This document shows, piece by piece, positions 45,308-54,167 of a stretch of DNA of 64,000 nucleotides. Below the pieces are notes generated by a model. It did no database searches and had not been told where the DNA came from. It was given only the letters and a program-made list of their open reading frames with translations. The DNA is from UBA5078 sp051252515 (GTDB lineage Bacteria > Pseudomonadota > Gammaproteobacteria > Pseudomonadales > Pseudohongiellaceae). Every line of letters begins with the position of its first letter. Position 1 is the first letter of the stretch. Where the stretch lies: contig JBPOFS010000001.1 in NCBI GenBank assembly GCA_051252515.1, positions 744,001 through 808,000 on the forward strand. Reading direction: 5' to 3'. The position numbers and the translations under genes are program-made.

Positions 45308-45880
45308 TTAGTCCGGTAGGTCGATAGCTACCTGCGGGCGCTGAGGAAAACGCAACCCTTGCACGTAGAAATAGATGATCGAGAGAATCCCTAGCATCAA
45401 GCCAGTGACAACGCCGGCATCGACGATTCCTCGCCAAGGTTGTGGCAATACGCGCACGATCAAGACAAAACAGATGATCATGCTAGTAAGGGCGAAAGAG
45501 AGTAGTTTTCTGCGCTTAGTGGCGTGAATATAACCCATGCAGAACACTGGTGCTAAAATGACATGCAGAACCTGCGGGTGAGCACTAAGGTAACGAGCCC
45601 TGGCGACGACACGTGGCGCGAACGCTAAATGAAAGCCTTTATAGCCTTCGGCATAAGCCATATACAAGATACTCACAGCGAGCGCGGCCCAGTGCTGCGC
45701 AGCGAGATCGAAAGATGCTAATTCGAACGCCATGGGCGAAAGTCGAAATACTGCGAAGAGTAGTAATGAAACAACCCCTCCAATGCCCCAAACGTATCCT
45801 AATGTTTTCAACGTAGTGCAATCCAATCTATTGGCGAAGGCGGCATTATAGCGACTTAAACACAATATCCCAACGCGCAC
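45308..45880 (-). CDS. Multi-pass membrane protein of unknown function
   Basis: A protein of about 190 residues with four or five transmembrane segments (about residues 25-45, 57-75, 98-114, 122-142 and 148-168). The start is uncertain: I prefer GTG at 45880, which has GGGAG 5 bases upstream, over TTG at 45892. No known family was recognised. It follows the ChpA-like gene by one base, so it may share its transcript, and lies 35 bases before the RfbF-like gene. Confidence 0.65.
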   Translation of the reverse strand: MRVGILCLSRYNAAFANRLDCTTLKTLGYVWGIGGVVSLLLFAVFRLSPMAFELASFDLAAQHWAALAVSILYMAYAEGYKGFHLAFAPRVVARARYLSAHPQVLHVILAPVFCMGYIHATKRRKLLSFALTSMIICFVLIVRVLPQPWRGIVDAGVVTGLMLGILSIIYFYVQGLRFPQRPQVAIDLPD

Positions 45881-45881
45881 T

Positions 45882-48440
45882 TTAACTCCCAAGGCGCAGA
45901 CGAATGCGATTGCCTTGTAATGGGCGACTATCCACGCTTAATTCACCTCCTATAGCCTGTATCTGCTCTAGCACAGGCTGCATCACTGCAGCTGAGAGCG
46001 CCGGCCCATCGTCACTCAACTCTATACTGATTCCTCCCTTGTATGCCTGCACCTCTAGTTGTAACGTCGTGATTTTGGCTTTCGAGCGTAGTCGGCGCAT
46101 CCTCTCATCCTCGACACCGTAGTTAATAAGCACCTGCAATAGTGACTGTAGAGGCACGACGAAACTAGCGATCGTCTCGCGTCGGAACAATAGCGCTTCA
46201 TTATGAATGTGTAGAGTGATCTGCTTGTTCGCTGTATTGGCGTGTCGTGCCACGAAACGTTGCAGCCGCGATCTCACCCTTCCGAAATGGACCCGTTCAG
46301 CGCCATCGAGCTCTTCTTGTAGCTGCCGCAGGAGAGAGCCATGCTCCGCCAGCAAACGATTAAGAAGAGACTGCTCTTTCGTGATTTGCTGCAAAGACTG
46401 ACGCTGAGACAAGGCCTCCAGAGTTGCAAAGCTGGAACTCAGTTGTGCAAGCAATTGCCGACTGCGCTGCTGCAACCCATTTCGTCTCCATTTTGGAGCA
46501 ACCACCGGTAGCCCTGTCGCCAGAAATCGATAAAGTGGGGCGATGATTCCACTTATATTCTCGATATGCTGGCGCGCCGCGGCACGATTCAAACATTCAC
46601 GTAAAGTGCGGTGCCCTGGCCATAGCAAACTATGCAGGTCTATAGAGTCAATAGTGCCGGGAAGCGCACAAAGCGCACTGTGGACTTGCTCTAGGGCCTC
46701 GCTCAGCTCCGCCACCCTATCCACATTCAGGGCTCGTGCACCAGCGGCCAACATATTGAGCTCTAGAATACAGCGACGATTATTTAGCACTAACGCCTTA
46801 AGCTCTGATGGTTTCGATTCTAGTTGGTCTGGAAATCGAATTAGCTCATGAATATTTTCAGATAGAAAGCTCGCTAATTGTTCCGAGGGGACGGCTTCAA
46901 CAGGCGTATCATTCGAACAATCTAGTACCGAAATATTGTGCTGCCGTGCTGCATTTGGCGACAGCAACACAACCACCTCTTCGGCGGCCATGAGCGCGGC
47001 CAAATCTCTCGACATAGAGCATTTTTTCTCGCGCTCCTGTATTTGAGAAAGTATGCATATTTTCGGCAACAAGTTAACCAGAGCAACGCTCAATTCAACT
47101 CGCCCTTCTATTGCTTGCGTATAAAGTACTCGAAACCACCAGATCAACTCATAGAGAATCAAGTCGCCCATACAAAACGCTGCAGCACTAAATCGAGCTA
47201 ATGCCCAGTTAACCGTTGAATCAATAGCCACTCTCTTATGATCACCTTGAGAATTTTTCACATAAACTGTTAGAGTCGCCTCTATAGCTTTTTGCTCTTC
47301 TCTATAAACGCTTAGTAAAGAGTCATGCTCGGACGTGGTGAAACAGTCCCGTGTTTTAAACTGCACTCGACTGCATTTAATGTAGCGATCACAACGCACC
47401 TTGAGTTGACGGTTAGTGACGGGGGTCGATCTAGAGTTGCTGTGTTGCTCTATCACTAACAAACATAGCAGCAACAATTTCATCGCATGCGACGAGTTAA
47501 TTTTCCAGCATTGGAGATGCCTTATATATGATCGAGTAATTTCCAATGTGGTTTTTATATTGTCTATCTTTGTATTGCGCTCTAGCACCTCTAGAATAAT
47601 CTTAGCTTTTAGAATAATGTCCGCGCACTTTTCTAGCGCTATTGCTTTATCCCATTGCGCCTCTTCAATGTTTTTAGCAATATTGCCCGGCAAAAGCTGT
47701 AGTAGATTATTCTGCGCTTGATCCAAGAGAATTTTTCGTGAGGAGGCTTGCACTTCCCCACTACTGACTTTGCCTATCAAACTGTTGTTATTTTTGCTTA
47801 GCAATTCGATGTAGAGAAGTAACGAAAGATCGCTCTTCTCGCTCCAAGCAGCGCTTGTGGAATCTGTGCCAACAAAGGCTCGAAATAGAACCAAGAGCTC
47901 GGCGACGTCCACCCCCGCAGCGTTATTGTTATTTCCTATGCGCTCATGTGTGCGCAGTTGACCTAAGCCTTGTTCCGCGGCAAGCCCCAAGCTTGCCCAA
48001 AACTCTTTTGGAAACTCGATCTTCGATGAGGGTGGCCTAGCATCTTGGGGTAATCGGGTAGCGCGTCGCAACGCCCGTAAAGAGTTCAATGCTGTGACGC
48101 TCAGAATACTGTCATGGACTAAGCCCTCTTCATCACTCATCGACTCGACCAACAACAAGCACGCCTCGACTAAAGGCTTTAGCTGCACATGCTCATTACT
48201 GGAACACAAAAAACTTATGGCTCTCTCTATCTCTTTACAAAAAGTCATCAAGCGCTTGTTCATCGTGAATATGCTTAACTGGCACACCACTAGGCTTACT
48301 CGGCTGACAATGCCTAAATAGGCATCGCTGCGTTGAAGTATATATTTCTCTAATTGCACACAGACAGTCGTGGCCTGCATGCGCATATAGCGCTGCAACG
48401 TCTTAGTTGGAAGTTCACATCCCGGATTGTGAGTGTGCAT
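45882..48440 (-). CDS. Degenerate ChpA/PilL-like chemosensory protein (pseudokinase)
   Basis: An 852-residue protein. The N-terminal 90 residues resemble the pseudo-HPt start of ChpA. The C-terminal part (about 695-852) aligns by eye with the P3 end and P4 kinase domain of ChpA. The key parts are broken: the N-box Asn-x-x-x-His position reads VLINY (770-774), the G1 box reads SDDGPAL (809-815), and only about 16 residues separate G1 from the final GGELSVDS strands, so the F box, ATP lid and G2 box are missing. I find no HPt phosphorylation motif, CheW domain or receiver. AAGG lies 8 bases before the ATG. It is third in an operon with two receiver genes. Confidence 0.72.
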   Translation of the reverse strand: MHTHNPGCELPTKTLQRYMRMQATTVCVQLEKYILQRSDAYLGIVSRVSLVVCQLSIFTMNKRLMTFCKEIERAISFLCSSNEHVQLKPLVEACLLLVESMSDEEGLVHDSILSVTALNSLRALRRATRLPQDARPPSSKIEFPKEFWASLGLAAEQGLGQLRTHERIGNNNNAAGVDVAELLVLFRAFVGTDSTSAAWSEKSDLSLLLYIELLSKNNNSLIGKVSSGEVQASSRKILLDQAQNNLLQLLPGNIAKNIEEAQWDKAIALEKCADIILKAKIILEVLERNTKIDNIKTTLEITRSYIRHLQCWKINSSHAMKLLLLCLLVIEQHSNSRSTPVTNRQLKVRCDRYIKCSRVQFKTRDCFTTSEHDSLLSVYREEQKAIEATLTVYVKNSQGDHKRVAIDSTVNWALARFSAAAFCMGDLILYELIWWFRVLYTQAIEGRVELSVALVNLLPKICILSQIQEREKKCSMSRDLAALMAAEEVVVLLSPNAARQHNISVLDCSNDTPVEAVPSEQLASFLSENIHELIRFPDQLESKPSELKALVLNNRRCILELNMLAAGARALNVDRVAELSEALEQVHSALCALPGTIDSIDLHSLLWPGHRTLRECLNRAAARQHIENISGIIAPLYRFLATGLPVVAPKWRRNGLQQRSRQLLAQLSSSFATLEALSQRQSLQQITKEQSLLNRLLAEHGSLLRQLQEELDGAERVHFGRVRSRLQRFVARHANTANKQITLHIHNEALLFRRETIASFVVPLQSLLQVLINYGVEDERMRRLRSKAKITTLQLEVQAYKGGISIELSDDGPALSAAVMQPVLEQIQAIGGELSVDSRPLQGNRIRLRLGS

Positions 48441-48449
48441 TTTAAAACC

Positions 48450-48806
48450 TTAAGCTTTTTGCAAAATTTCGAGTTGCTGCTCAATGTGCGCCTTAGTGCT
48501 CGGGGCATCTAGAGCCCCCTGTAAGCCAAGCGAAATCGCCCATTGAATATCGGACTTTCGAGGATCCTTTGTGACGATAGCCACACGCTTAACTCCATGA
48601 GTTTGCAATTGCATTCCTAGCTCAAAGCCATTGCTACTTTCTGTGAGCAAGCTGACCAAAGCCAAGTCGATCGACAGCCCAGTCAATGTCTCTGGAGAAA
48701 GTTCTGCACTGCTACAGGCGTGCACACACCACCCTAAGGACTCGATCAACAGGGTGAGATACCGCGCTTGAGTGGGTGAGTCATCAACAAGCAGAAGCGT
48801 GTGCAT
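48450..48806 (-). CDS. PilH-like receiver protein lacking the phosphoacceptor aspartate
   Basis: A 118-residue single receiver domain from the ATG at 48806; an in-frame ATG at 48818 is possible. The acidic pair is present (LLLVDDSPTQ), and so are NGFELG and VAIVTKD. The segment that should read like VLMDIVMP reads LALVSLLTE, placing Ser52 where the phosphorylated Asp belongs. The TKP lysine region is also altered (DAPSTKA). Its best relatives are PilH-type receivers, and it lies where pilH is expected. It overlaps the preceding receiver gene. Confidence 0.82.
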   Translation of the reverse strand: MHTLLLVDDSPTQARYLTLLIESLGWCVHACSSAELSPETLTGLSIDLALVSLLTESSNGFELGMQLQTHGVKRVAIVTKDPRKSDIQWAISLGLQGALDAPSTKAHIEQQLEILQKA

Positions 48807-49209
48807 ACTGGGAGGCATCGTCGAATCGAAGCAGTGTTTGAATAGAGTTAAGGAGGTCCTGCTTTCGCAGTGGTTTGGGGATTAGTTCGCTAGCACCGGC
48901 TAGCTCGGCACGCGCTTGCTCAAGAGGGCCTCCATTAGCGCTCATGAGGACCACTGGAATATGGGCATATTGCGGGTTGGCCGTAATCAACGCGCAAGAC
49001 TGCAAGCCATCTAGCTCCGGCATGCCAATGTCCATGAACACAATGTCTGGCGGAAACGCCACCAGCTTACACAGGGCATCAAAGCCGTTTTCAGCCACTC
49101 TTACATGATAAAGGCGTTGATCGAGCAGTAATTGCGCGTTCTCACGAACCGTTTTATTGTCATCGACCACTAAGATCTGTACCGCACTGACTTCTTGCCT
49201 AGCTTCCAT
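48784..49209 (-). CDS. PilG-like response regulator (single receiver, intact)
   Basis: A 141-residue receiver from the ATG at 49209, with GGAGGG upstream. All key residues are present: acidic pair D16-D17, phosphoacceptor D60 in VFMDIGMP, Ser90 and Lys112 in PKP. PilG works in type IV pilus extension in the Pil-Chp system. It is divergent from gshB, as pilG is in Pseudomonas. A phosphodonor is not obvious, because the adjacent kinase-like protein is degenerate. Confidence 0.85.
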   Translation of the reverse strand: MEARQEVSAVQILVVDDNKTVRENAQLLLDQRLYHVRVAENGFDALCKLVAFPPDIVFMDIGMPELDGLQSCALITANPQYAHIPVVLMSANGGPLEQARAELAGASELIPKPLRKQDLLNSIQTLLRFDDASQYAHASAC

Positions 49210-49342
49210 GCCATTACCCTCCATAAGGTTGTATTAAAGATTTAGCACACTTTATCGACCTCTGCCTCTTCGGATGCGTCGATACATCTTCAGACTTGCG
49301 TTATGATTCGCGCACACCCCTTAGATTTTAGGCAGACTAAAG

Positions 49343-50299
49343 ATGAGCATTCGACTTGGCATCGTCATGGACCCAATACAGTCCATCCACTACAAAAAAG
49401 ACACCAGCCTCGCCATGTTAATGGCCGCGCAGGAGTTAGGATGGGAATTAAGCTATATGGAGCAATCCGATCTCTATTTACGAGATGGCATTGCGATTGG
49501 CTTGATGCGCAAATTGAGTGTCGCTTGGGATGAAAATCAATGGTTTACCCTTGGGGAGGCCAGTGAAGAGCCATTAAGTGAGCTAGATGTCATCTTAATG
49601 CGCAAAGACCCACCGTTTGATAACGAGTTTATCTACTCCACGTACTTGCTTGAACAAGCCGAATCGATGGGCACTCTAGTAGTCAACAAGCCGCAAAGCT
49701 TAAGAGACTGTAACGAGAAGCTCTACGCGACTCAGTTTCCACAATGCTGCCCACCTGTCGCTGTTAGTGGGAACGCTACTATTTTGAAGCGCTTTCATGC
49801 AGAGCATGAGGATGTCATCTTCAAGCCATTAGATGGCATGGGCGGCTCGTCAATCTTCCGCCTGCGCAAAGATGACCCCAATGTCAGCGTGATCATCGAA
49901 ACCCTGACTAATCATGGGCGCACGCCGATTATGGCTCAGCGCTTTATTCCCGAAATCGTTAATGGAGACAAGCGCATACTCCTCATTGACGGTGAGCCTG
50001 TCCCCTACGCATTGGCAAGGGTCCCCGCTAAAGGGGAGACTCGCGGCAATCTCGCGGCTGGAGGCACCGGCGTCCCACAAGAGCTGTCCGAGCGAGATTT
50101 GTGGATTTGTCAGCAAGTCAAAGAAAGCGTCAAAGCAAAAGGCCTGTTATTTGTTGGGCTAGACGTCATCGGCGACTATTTGACAGAAATCAACGTGACA
50201 AGCCCCACCTGTATTCGAGAACTCAATAACGCGTATAATCTCGACATCGCAGGCGATCTCATGCGCTGCATTGAAAGCAAGCTTAACGCCCGCTCCTAA
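49343..50299 (+). CDS. gshB: Glutathione synthetase
   Basis: A 318-residue ATP-grasp enzyme that adds glycine to gamma-glutamylcysteine. Signatures are LGIVMDPIQSIHYKKD at the N-terminus, the KPLDGMGGSSIFR ATP-binding loop, QRFIPEI and the C-terminal EINVTSPTCIREL. It heads a plus-strand run with tonB, yqgE and ruvX. Confidence 0.97.
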   Translation: MSIRLGIVMDPIQSIHYKKDTSLAMLMAAQELGWELSYMEQSDLYLRDGIAIGLMRKLSVAWDENQWFTLGEASEEPLSELDVILMRKDPPFDNEFIYSTYLLEQAESMGTLVVNKPQSLRDCNEKLYATQFPQCCPPVAVSGNATILKRFHAEHEDVIFKPLDGMGGSSIFRLRKDDPNVSVIIETLTNHGRTPIMAQRFIPEIVNGDKRILLIDGEPVPYALARVPAKGETRGNLAAGGTGVPQELSERDLWICQQVKESVKAKGLLFVGLDVIGDYLTEINVTSPTCIRELNNAYNLDIAGDLMRCIESKLNARS

Positions 50300-50328
50300 G
50301 CGGGCATAAGCCCACACACTCAGGGCCT

Positions 50329-51201
50329 ATGACACAAGAGACCGATCTTTCCAAAGAGCGCTTTGGCTTTACCATCTTCCTATCAGCATGTTTGCATATC
50401 ATGCTGATAGCGGGAGTAGGCTTCAGTTACTTGGAAAAGAGTAACAGTGCGCCTCCTATTGAAATCACGCTCGCTCAGTATCGCAGCGAAGTGGCCCCTG
50501 ATGAGGCCGACTATATTGCGCAAGAAAACCAAACTGGCAGCGGGACACTCGATAGCGCTGCCGCTCCGAGCACACCGTTTGCGGCAGACTTCCACGACGA
50601 ACTAATTCAACAGGTTGACCCCATTGCTCAGGCGCCCGCTCCAAACAGGCAAACCGAGCCAAACGACATCGAAGTGCTCAGTGCCACACAAGCGGATCAA
50701 CGCTTCGAGCAACAACTCGAAGAAGAGGCTCCCGAGACCGACAACCCTTTATCCGAACAAGCGACCCCTGAAGATTTAAGCCTCGCTATCGCAAGCCTTC
50801 AAGCTCAGCTAGATATGCAGCAACAAGCCTATGCAAAGCGTCCTCGCAAATACACAATATCCTCAGCCTCCACACAAAAGCGCCATGACGCGCTGTACCT
50901 GGACTCCTGGCGAAAACGTATCGAAGCCGTAGGCAATTTAAATTATCCAGAACAAGCACGTGCTCAAGAAATATTCGGCAGCCTACGAATGTTAGTCGCA
51001 TTGCGCCCTAATGGCTCCGTTCAAGAAATACGCATTCTGCAAAGCTCCGGACACCGTGTTCTCGACGAGGCTGCCATCGATATCGTGCGTATAGCCTCTC
51101 CTTTTGATCCGTTCCCAGCAGAGATGTTGGCAGACGTTGATATTCTAGAAATTATTCGTACTTGGCGCTTCCATCAAGGAAACTCGTTCAGCAGTCAGTA
51201 A
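50329..51201 (+). CDS. TonB-family energy transducer (TonB3-like)
   Basis: A 290-residue protein with one N-terminal transmembrane helix (about residues 12-30), an acidic, glutamine-rich spacer (60-180) and a C-terminal TonB domain (about 205-285) with LNYPEQARAQ, GSLRMLVALRPNGSV and LDEAAIDIVR. The spacer lacks the Pro-Glu/Pro-Lys repeats of classical TonB. The same position between gshB and yqgE is held by tonB3 in Pseudomonas aeruginosa, which has been linked to twitching motility. No exbB or exbD is nearby. Confidence 0.88.
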   Translation: MTQETDLSKERFGFTIFLSACLHIMLIAGVGFSYLEKSNSAPPIEITLAQYRSEVAPDEADYIAQENQTGSGTLDSAAAPSTPFAADFHDELIQQVDPIAQAPAPNRQTEPNDIEVLSATQADQRFEQQLEEEAPETDNPLSEQATPEDLSLAIASLQAQLDMQQQAYAKRPRKYTISSASTQKRHDALYLDSWRKRIEAVGNLNYPEQARAQEIFGSLRMLVALRPNGSVQEIRILQSSGHRVLDEAAIDIVRIASPFDPFPAEMLADVDILEIIRTWRFHQGNSFSSQ

Positions 51202-51212
51202 CCTAAAAGAAT

Positions 51213-51830
51213 ATGCCCATTATGAATGTGAAAATTTCAGATAACCCTTTGTTCGAAATTCCTCCTGGCTCCTTGTCGAACCAATTTCTAATCGCTATGC
51301 CCCACTTGGATGACCCCTGGTTTAATCACACCGTTACCTATTTATGGCGACACAACGAAGAAGGAGCTTTAGGTATTGTCGTCAATAAGCCCAGCAAACT
51401 ATTGTTAAGTAAGTTGTTTGCAGAGCTTAAGATCGATTGCAGCAACCGGATTGGCGACATCGATTTTCATAAGCAATACGTAATGACCGGTGGTCCAGTA
51501 GAGGAAAGCAAAGGGTTTATCCTCCACAGCAGCGAGAAAGAATGGGAGTACACTATTCCCATCACCACAGACCTAAGTATTTCAATGTCCAAAGACATTC
51601 TCGTAGACATTGCCAAAGGGGATGGTCCAGAGCAGTACCTTGTGGCACTGGGCTGCGCCGGGTGGGATGCCGGTCAGCTCGACGAGGAAATCACTAACAA
51701 TGTATGGCTTACTGTACCCGCTACTCCAGAACTAATATTTTCTAGCGAGTACGAGAAAAAGGCAGAGGCGTGTGCCGCTACTCTTGGTGTTACTTTGCAA
51801 CAACTCTCTTCGTTCGCAGGACATTCCTAA
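51213..51830 (+). CDS. yqgE: YqgE/AlgH family protein
   Basis: A 205-residue protein with NQFLIAMPHLDDPWFNHTVTYL, the EGALGIVVNKPS motif and the GGPVEESKGFILH motif, all typical of the family. The molecular role is not settled. Two in-frame ATG codons (51213 and 51222) are possible starts. It shares one base with ruvX in a TAATG stop-start overlap. Confidence 0.93.
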   Translation: MPIMNVKISDNPLFEIPPGSLSNQFLIAMPHLDDPWFNHTVTYLWRHNEEGALGIVVNKPSKLLLSKLFAELKIDCSNRIGDIDFHKQYVMTGGPVEESKGFILHSSEKEWEYTIPITTDLSISMSKDILVDIAKGDGPEQYLVALGCAGWDAGQLDEEITNNVWLTVPATPELIFSSEYEKKAEACAATLGVTLQQLSSFAGHS

Positions 51831-52279
51831 TGGACACTTTGCCCGCCAAGAAAACTAAAGAGCTATCGGTTCTCGGTTTCGACTACGGAACCAAAAGAAT
51901 TGGAGTCGCCGCAGGGCAAAGCATCACTAGCAAAGCCAGTGCACTTAATGCTATTGCAGCTAAAGACGGGATTCCAGATTGGGAAGCGTTAGATGCCTTA
52001 GTGGCACAGTGGGAGCCAGACGTTTTTGTTGTGGGGCTACCCTATAACATGGATGACAGTGAGAGTGATATTTTGCGACGGGCAAGAAAGTTCGGCAACA
52101 GGCTCAATGGCCGTTACGAAAAACCCTGCTTCGGAATAGATGAACGATTAAGCTCTTTTGAGGCTCGCGGACAACTGATGCGAGGCGAATCAAAAGCGCA
52201 GCTTGATTGTCTTGCTGCGCAACTGATTCTGGAAACCTGGCTGCAAAGTTTTGCCGAAAAATTTCCTTCACCGCTTTAG
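51830..52279 (+). CDS. ruvX: RuvX/YqgF Holliday-junction-resolvase-like protein
   Basis: A 149-residue RNase H-fold protein from the ATG at 51830. The first catalytic Asp is in LGFDYGTKRIGVA, and FVVGLPYNMD and GIDERLSSFEA are also present. The family acts in 16S rRNA 5' processing and perhaps on DNA junctions. It is coupled to yqgE and its stop overlaps convergent pilT by 4 bases. Confidence 0.94.
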   Translation: MDTLPAKKTKELSVLGFDYGTKRIGVAAGQSITSKASALNAIAAKDGIPDWEALDALVAQWEPDVFVVGLPYNMDDSESDILRRARKFGNRLNGRYEKPCFGIDERLSSFEARGQLMRGESKAQLDCLAAQLILETWLQSFAEKFPSPL

Positions 52280-53310
52280 AAAGAGTCAGGAGTTTTTGCT
52301 TTCGCTTTAGCGGCGTCTTTTGTGATCACACCTTTCTGCACTAATTCTTTCAAACTTTGATCAAGCGTCTTCATGCCGTGCGCGGATCCGGTTTGAATTG
52401 CCGAATACATTTGCGCCACTTTATCTTCGCGAATCAAATTTCGAATTGCCGGTGTACCGATCATGATTTCATGAACTGCGACACGGCCGCCTCCAGTCTT
52501 TTTCAATAGCGCTTGCGACACTACCGCCTGCAACGATTCCGACAACATCGATCGCACCATCGATTTCTCAGCGGCTGGGAATACATCAATAATCCTGTCA
52601 ATGGTTTTTGCAGCGGAGGTCGTATGCAAAGTACCAAACACTAAGTGACCCGTTTCTGCGGCAGTAAGTGCTAGGCGAATGGTTTCCAGATCTCGCAACT
52701 CACCCACCAGAATAATATCTGGATCTTCGCGCAACGCCGATCGTAAAGCTTCTGAGAAGCCTAATGTGTCACGATGAACTTCACGTTGATTAACCAAACA
52801 CTTCTTACTCTCGTGAACAAATTCGATGGGATCCTCGATTGTGAGAATATGCTCATAGCGTGTACTGTTCACATAGTCCATCATAGCCGCGAGCGTCGTG
52901 CTCTTACCTGAACCTGTCGGCCCCGTTACCACCACTAAGCCACGGGCCAGATCAGAAACTTGTTTAAACACTGGGCCCATGCCCAACTCTTCCATCGTTA
53001 ACACTTTGCTAGGAATGGTTCGAAACACAGCGCCAGCACCACGATTCTGATTGAACGCGTTGACTCTGAAACGCGCGAGACCTGGCACCTCAAAAGAGAA
53101 GTCAGTCTCCATAAATTGTTCATAATCTTTGCGCTGTTTGTCAGTCATGATTTCATAAATTAGCGCATGCACTTCTTTATGGTCCATTGCCGGCACATTG
53201 ATCTTACGGATGTCGCCATCAACGCGAATCAAAGGTGGCATGCCGGCGGTAAGGTGCAAATCTGAGGCCCCTTGTTTAACACTAAAACCAAGTAATTCGG
53301 TGATATCCAT
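52276..53310 (-). CDS. pilT: Type IV pilus retraction ATPase PilT
   Basis: A 344-residue secretion ATPase with Walker A TGPTGSGKST near residue 134, the Asp box, Walker B-like ILVGELRDLETI, and the HLVFGTLHTTSAAKTIDRI His box. PilT depolymerises pili and drives twitching. pilU, which often follows, is not here. It diverges from yggS, as in Pseudomonas. Confidence 0.96.
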   Translation of the reverse strand: MDITELLGFSVKQGASDLHLTAGMPPLIRVDGDIRKINVPAMDHKEVHALIYEIMTDKQRKDYEQFMETDFSFEVPGLARFRVNAFNQNRGAGAVFRTIPSKVLTMEELGMGPVFKQVSDLARGLVVVTGPTGSGKSTTLAAMMDYVNSTRYEHILTIEDPIEFVHESKKCLVNQREVHRDTLGFSEALRSALREDPDIILVGELRDLETIRLALTAAETGHLVFGTLHTTSAAKTIDRIIDVFPAAEKSMVRSMLSESLQAVVSQALLKKTGGGRVAVHEIMIGTPAIRNLIREDKVAQMYSAIQTGSAHGMKTLDQSLKELVQKGVITKDAAKAKAKTPDSF

Positions 53311-53483
53311 TTTTGTGTCAACCCTTTAGAAGTGTGGTCGCCATGTCATAGCATGGGGCTTTATGATTAATAATCCGAGTCATACCCAACGTCCAGGCGT
53401 ATCAGCCTATAATGGTGCTCTTGAATAACGCACACACGCTCAGTTAGATGCCTTTGGTATCGCAGACTTTATACGGTGAAACT

Positions 53484-54167
53484 ATGCCAAGCATATCAGA
53501 AAATATTTCAACAGTTCGCGCCCAGATCGCAAAAGCGGCGCAAGACTTCGATCGCCCCTTAGATAGCGTCCATTTGCTCGCTGTTAGCAAGACTCAAAGC
53601 CCTGAGAAACTGGAACAAGCCTATGCGGCGGGACAGCGCGAATTTGGGGAGAATTATGTACAAGAGGCGGTAGAGAAGATTACTACTTTAAAAATGCCAG
53701 ACCTTGTATGGCATTTCATCGGCCCAATCCAATCTAATAAGACAGCGACAATTGCGGCACATTTCGACTGGGTGCACAGCATTGATAGGCTCAAGGTCGC
53801 TCAGCGTTTGAGCGCCCATCGCGCTAGCGCCATGGGCCGATTAAAAGTATGTATACAGGTGAATCTTTCTAATGAGCAAAGCAAATCTGGGGTTACGCTA
53901 GAGGAAGTCTTGCCGCTGTGCGAACAGATAGAGGCCTTGCCGCACTTGGAACTTAGGGGCCTAATGGCCATCCCGGCCCCTTGTGAAAGCGAACAAGAAC
54001 AGCGTCAGGCGTTTCGACCACTTTCTTTATTATTCAAAGAGTTACAAGCAATATATCCGCATATGGATACGCTATCCATTGGCATGAGCGCTGATTTTGC
54101 AGCCGCAATCGCAGAAGGCTCTACAATGGTGCGAGTTGGATCCGCTATTTTTGGCGCGAGACATTAA
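53484..54167 (+). CDS. yggS: YggS-family PLP homeostasis protein
   Basis: A 227-residue alanine-racemase-N-like barrel from the ATG at 53484. An in-frame ATG at 53448 exists, but the family start corresponds to the later one. The PLP lysine is in LLAVSKTQ. Other motifs are FGENYVQEA, WHFIGPIQSNK and LSIGMSADF. It keeps the PLP pool balanced. Its 3' end overlaps the next minus-strand gene by 4 bases. Confidence 0.94.
   Translation: MPSISENISTVRAQIAKAAQDFDRPLDSVHLLAVSKTQSPEKLEQAYAAGQREFGENYVQEAVEKITTLKMPDLVWHFIGPIQSNKTATIAAHFDWVHSIDRLKVAQRLSAHRASAMGRLKVCIQVNLSNEQSKSGVTLEEVLPLCEQIEALPHLELRGLMAIPAPCESEQEQRQAFRPLSLLFKELQAIYPHMDTLSIGMSADFAAAIAEGSTMVRVGSAIFGARH

Noticed and set aside
45882..48440. 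Pseudogene broken by frameshift
   Set aside because: The frame is open over 852 codons with a good ribosome binding site and ordered helical sequence throughout, so loss of catalytic motifs is more likely than random decay.
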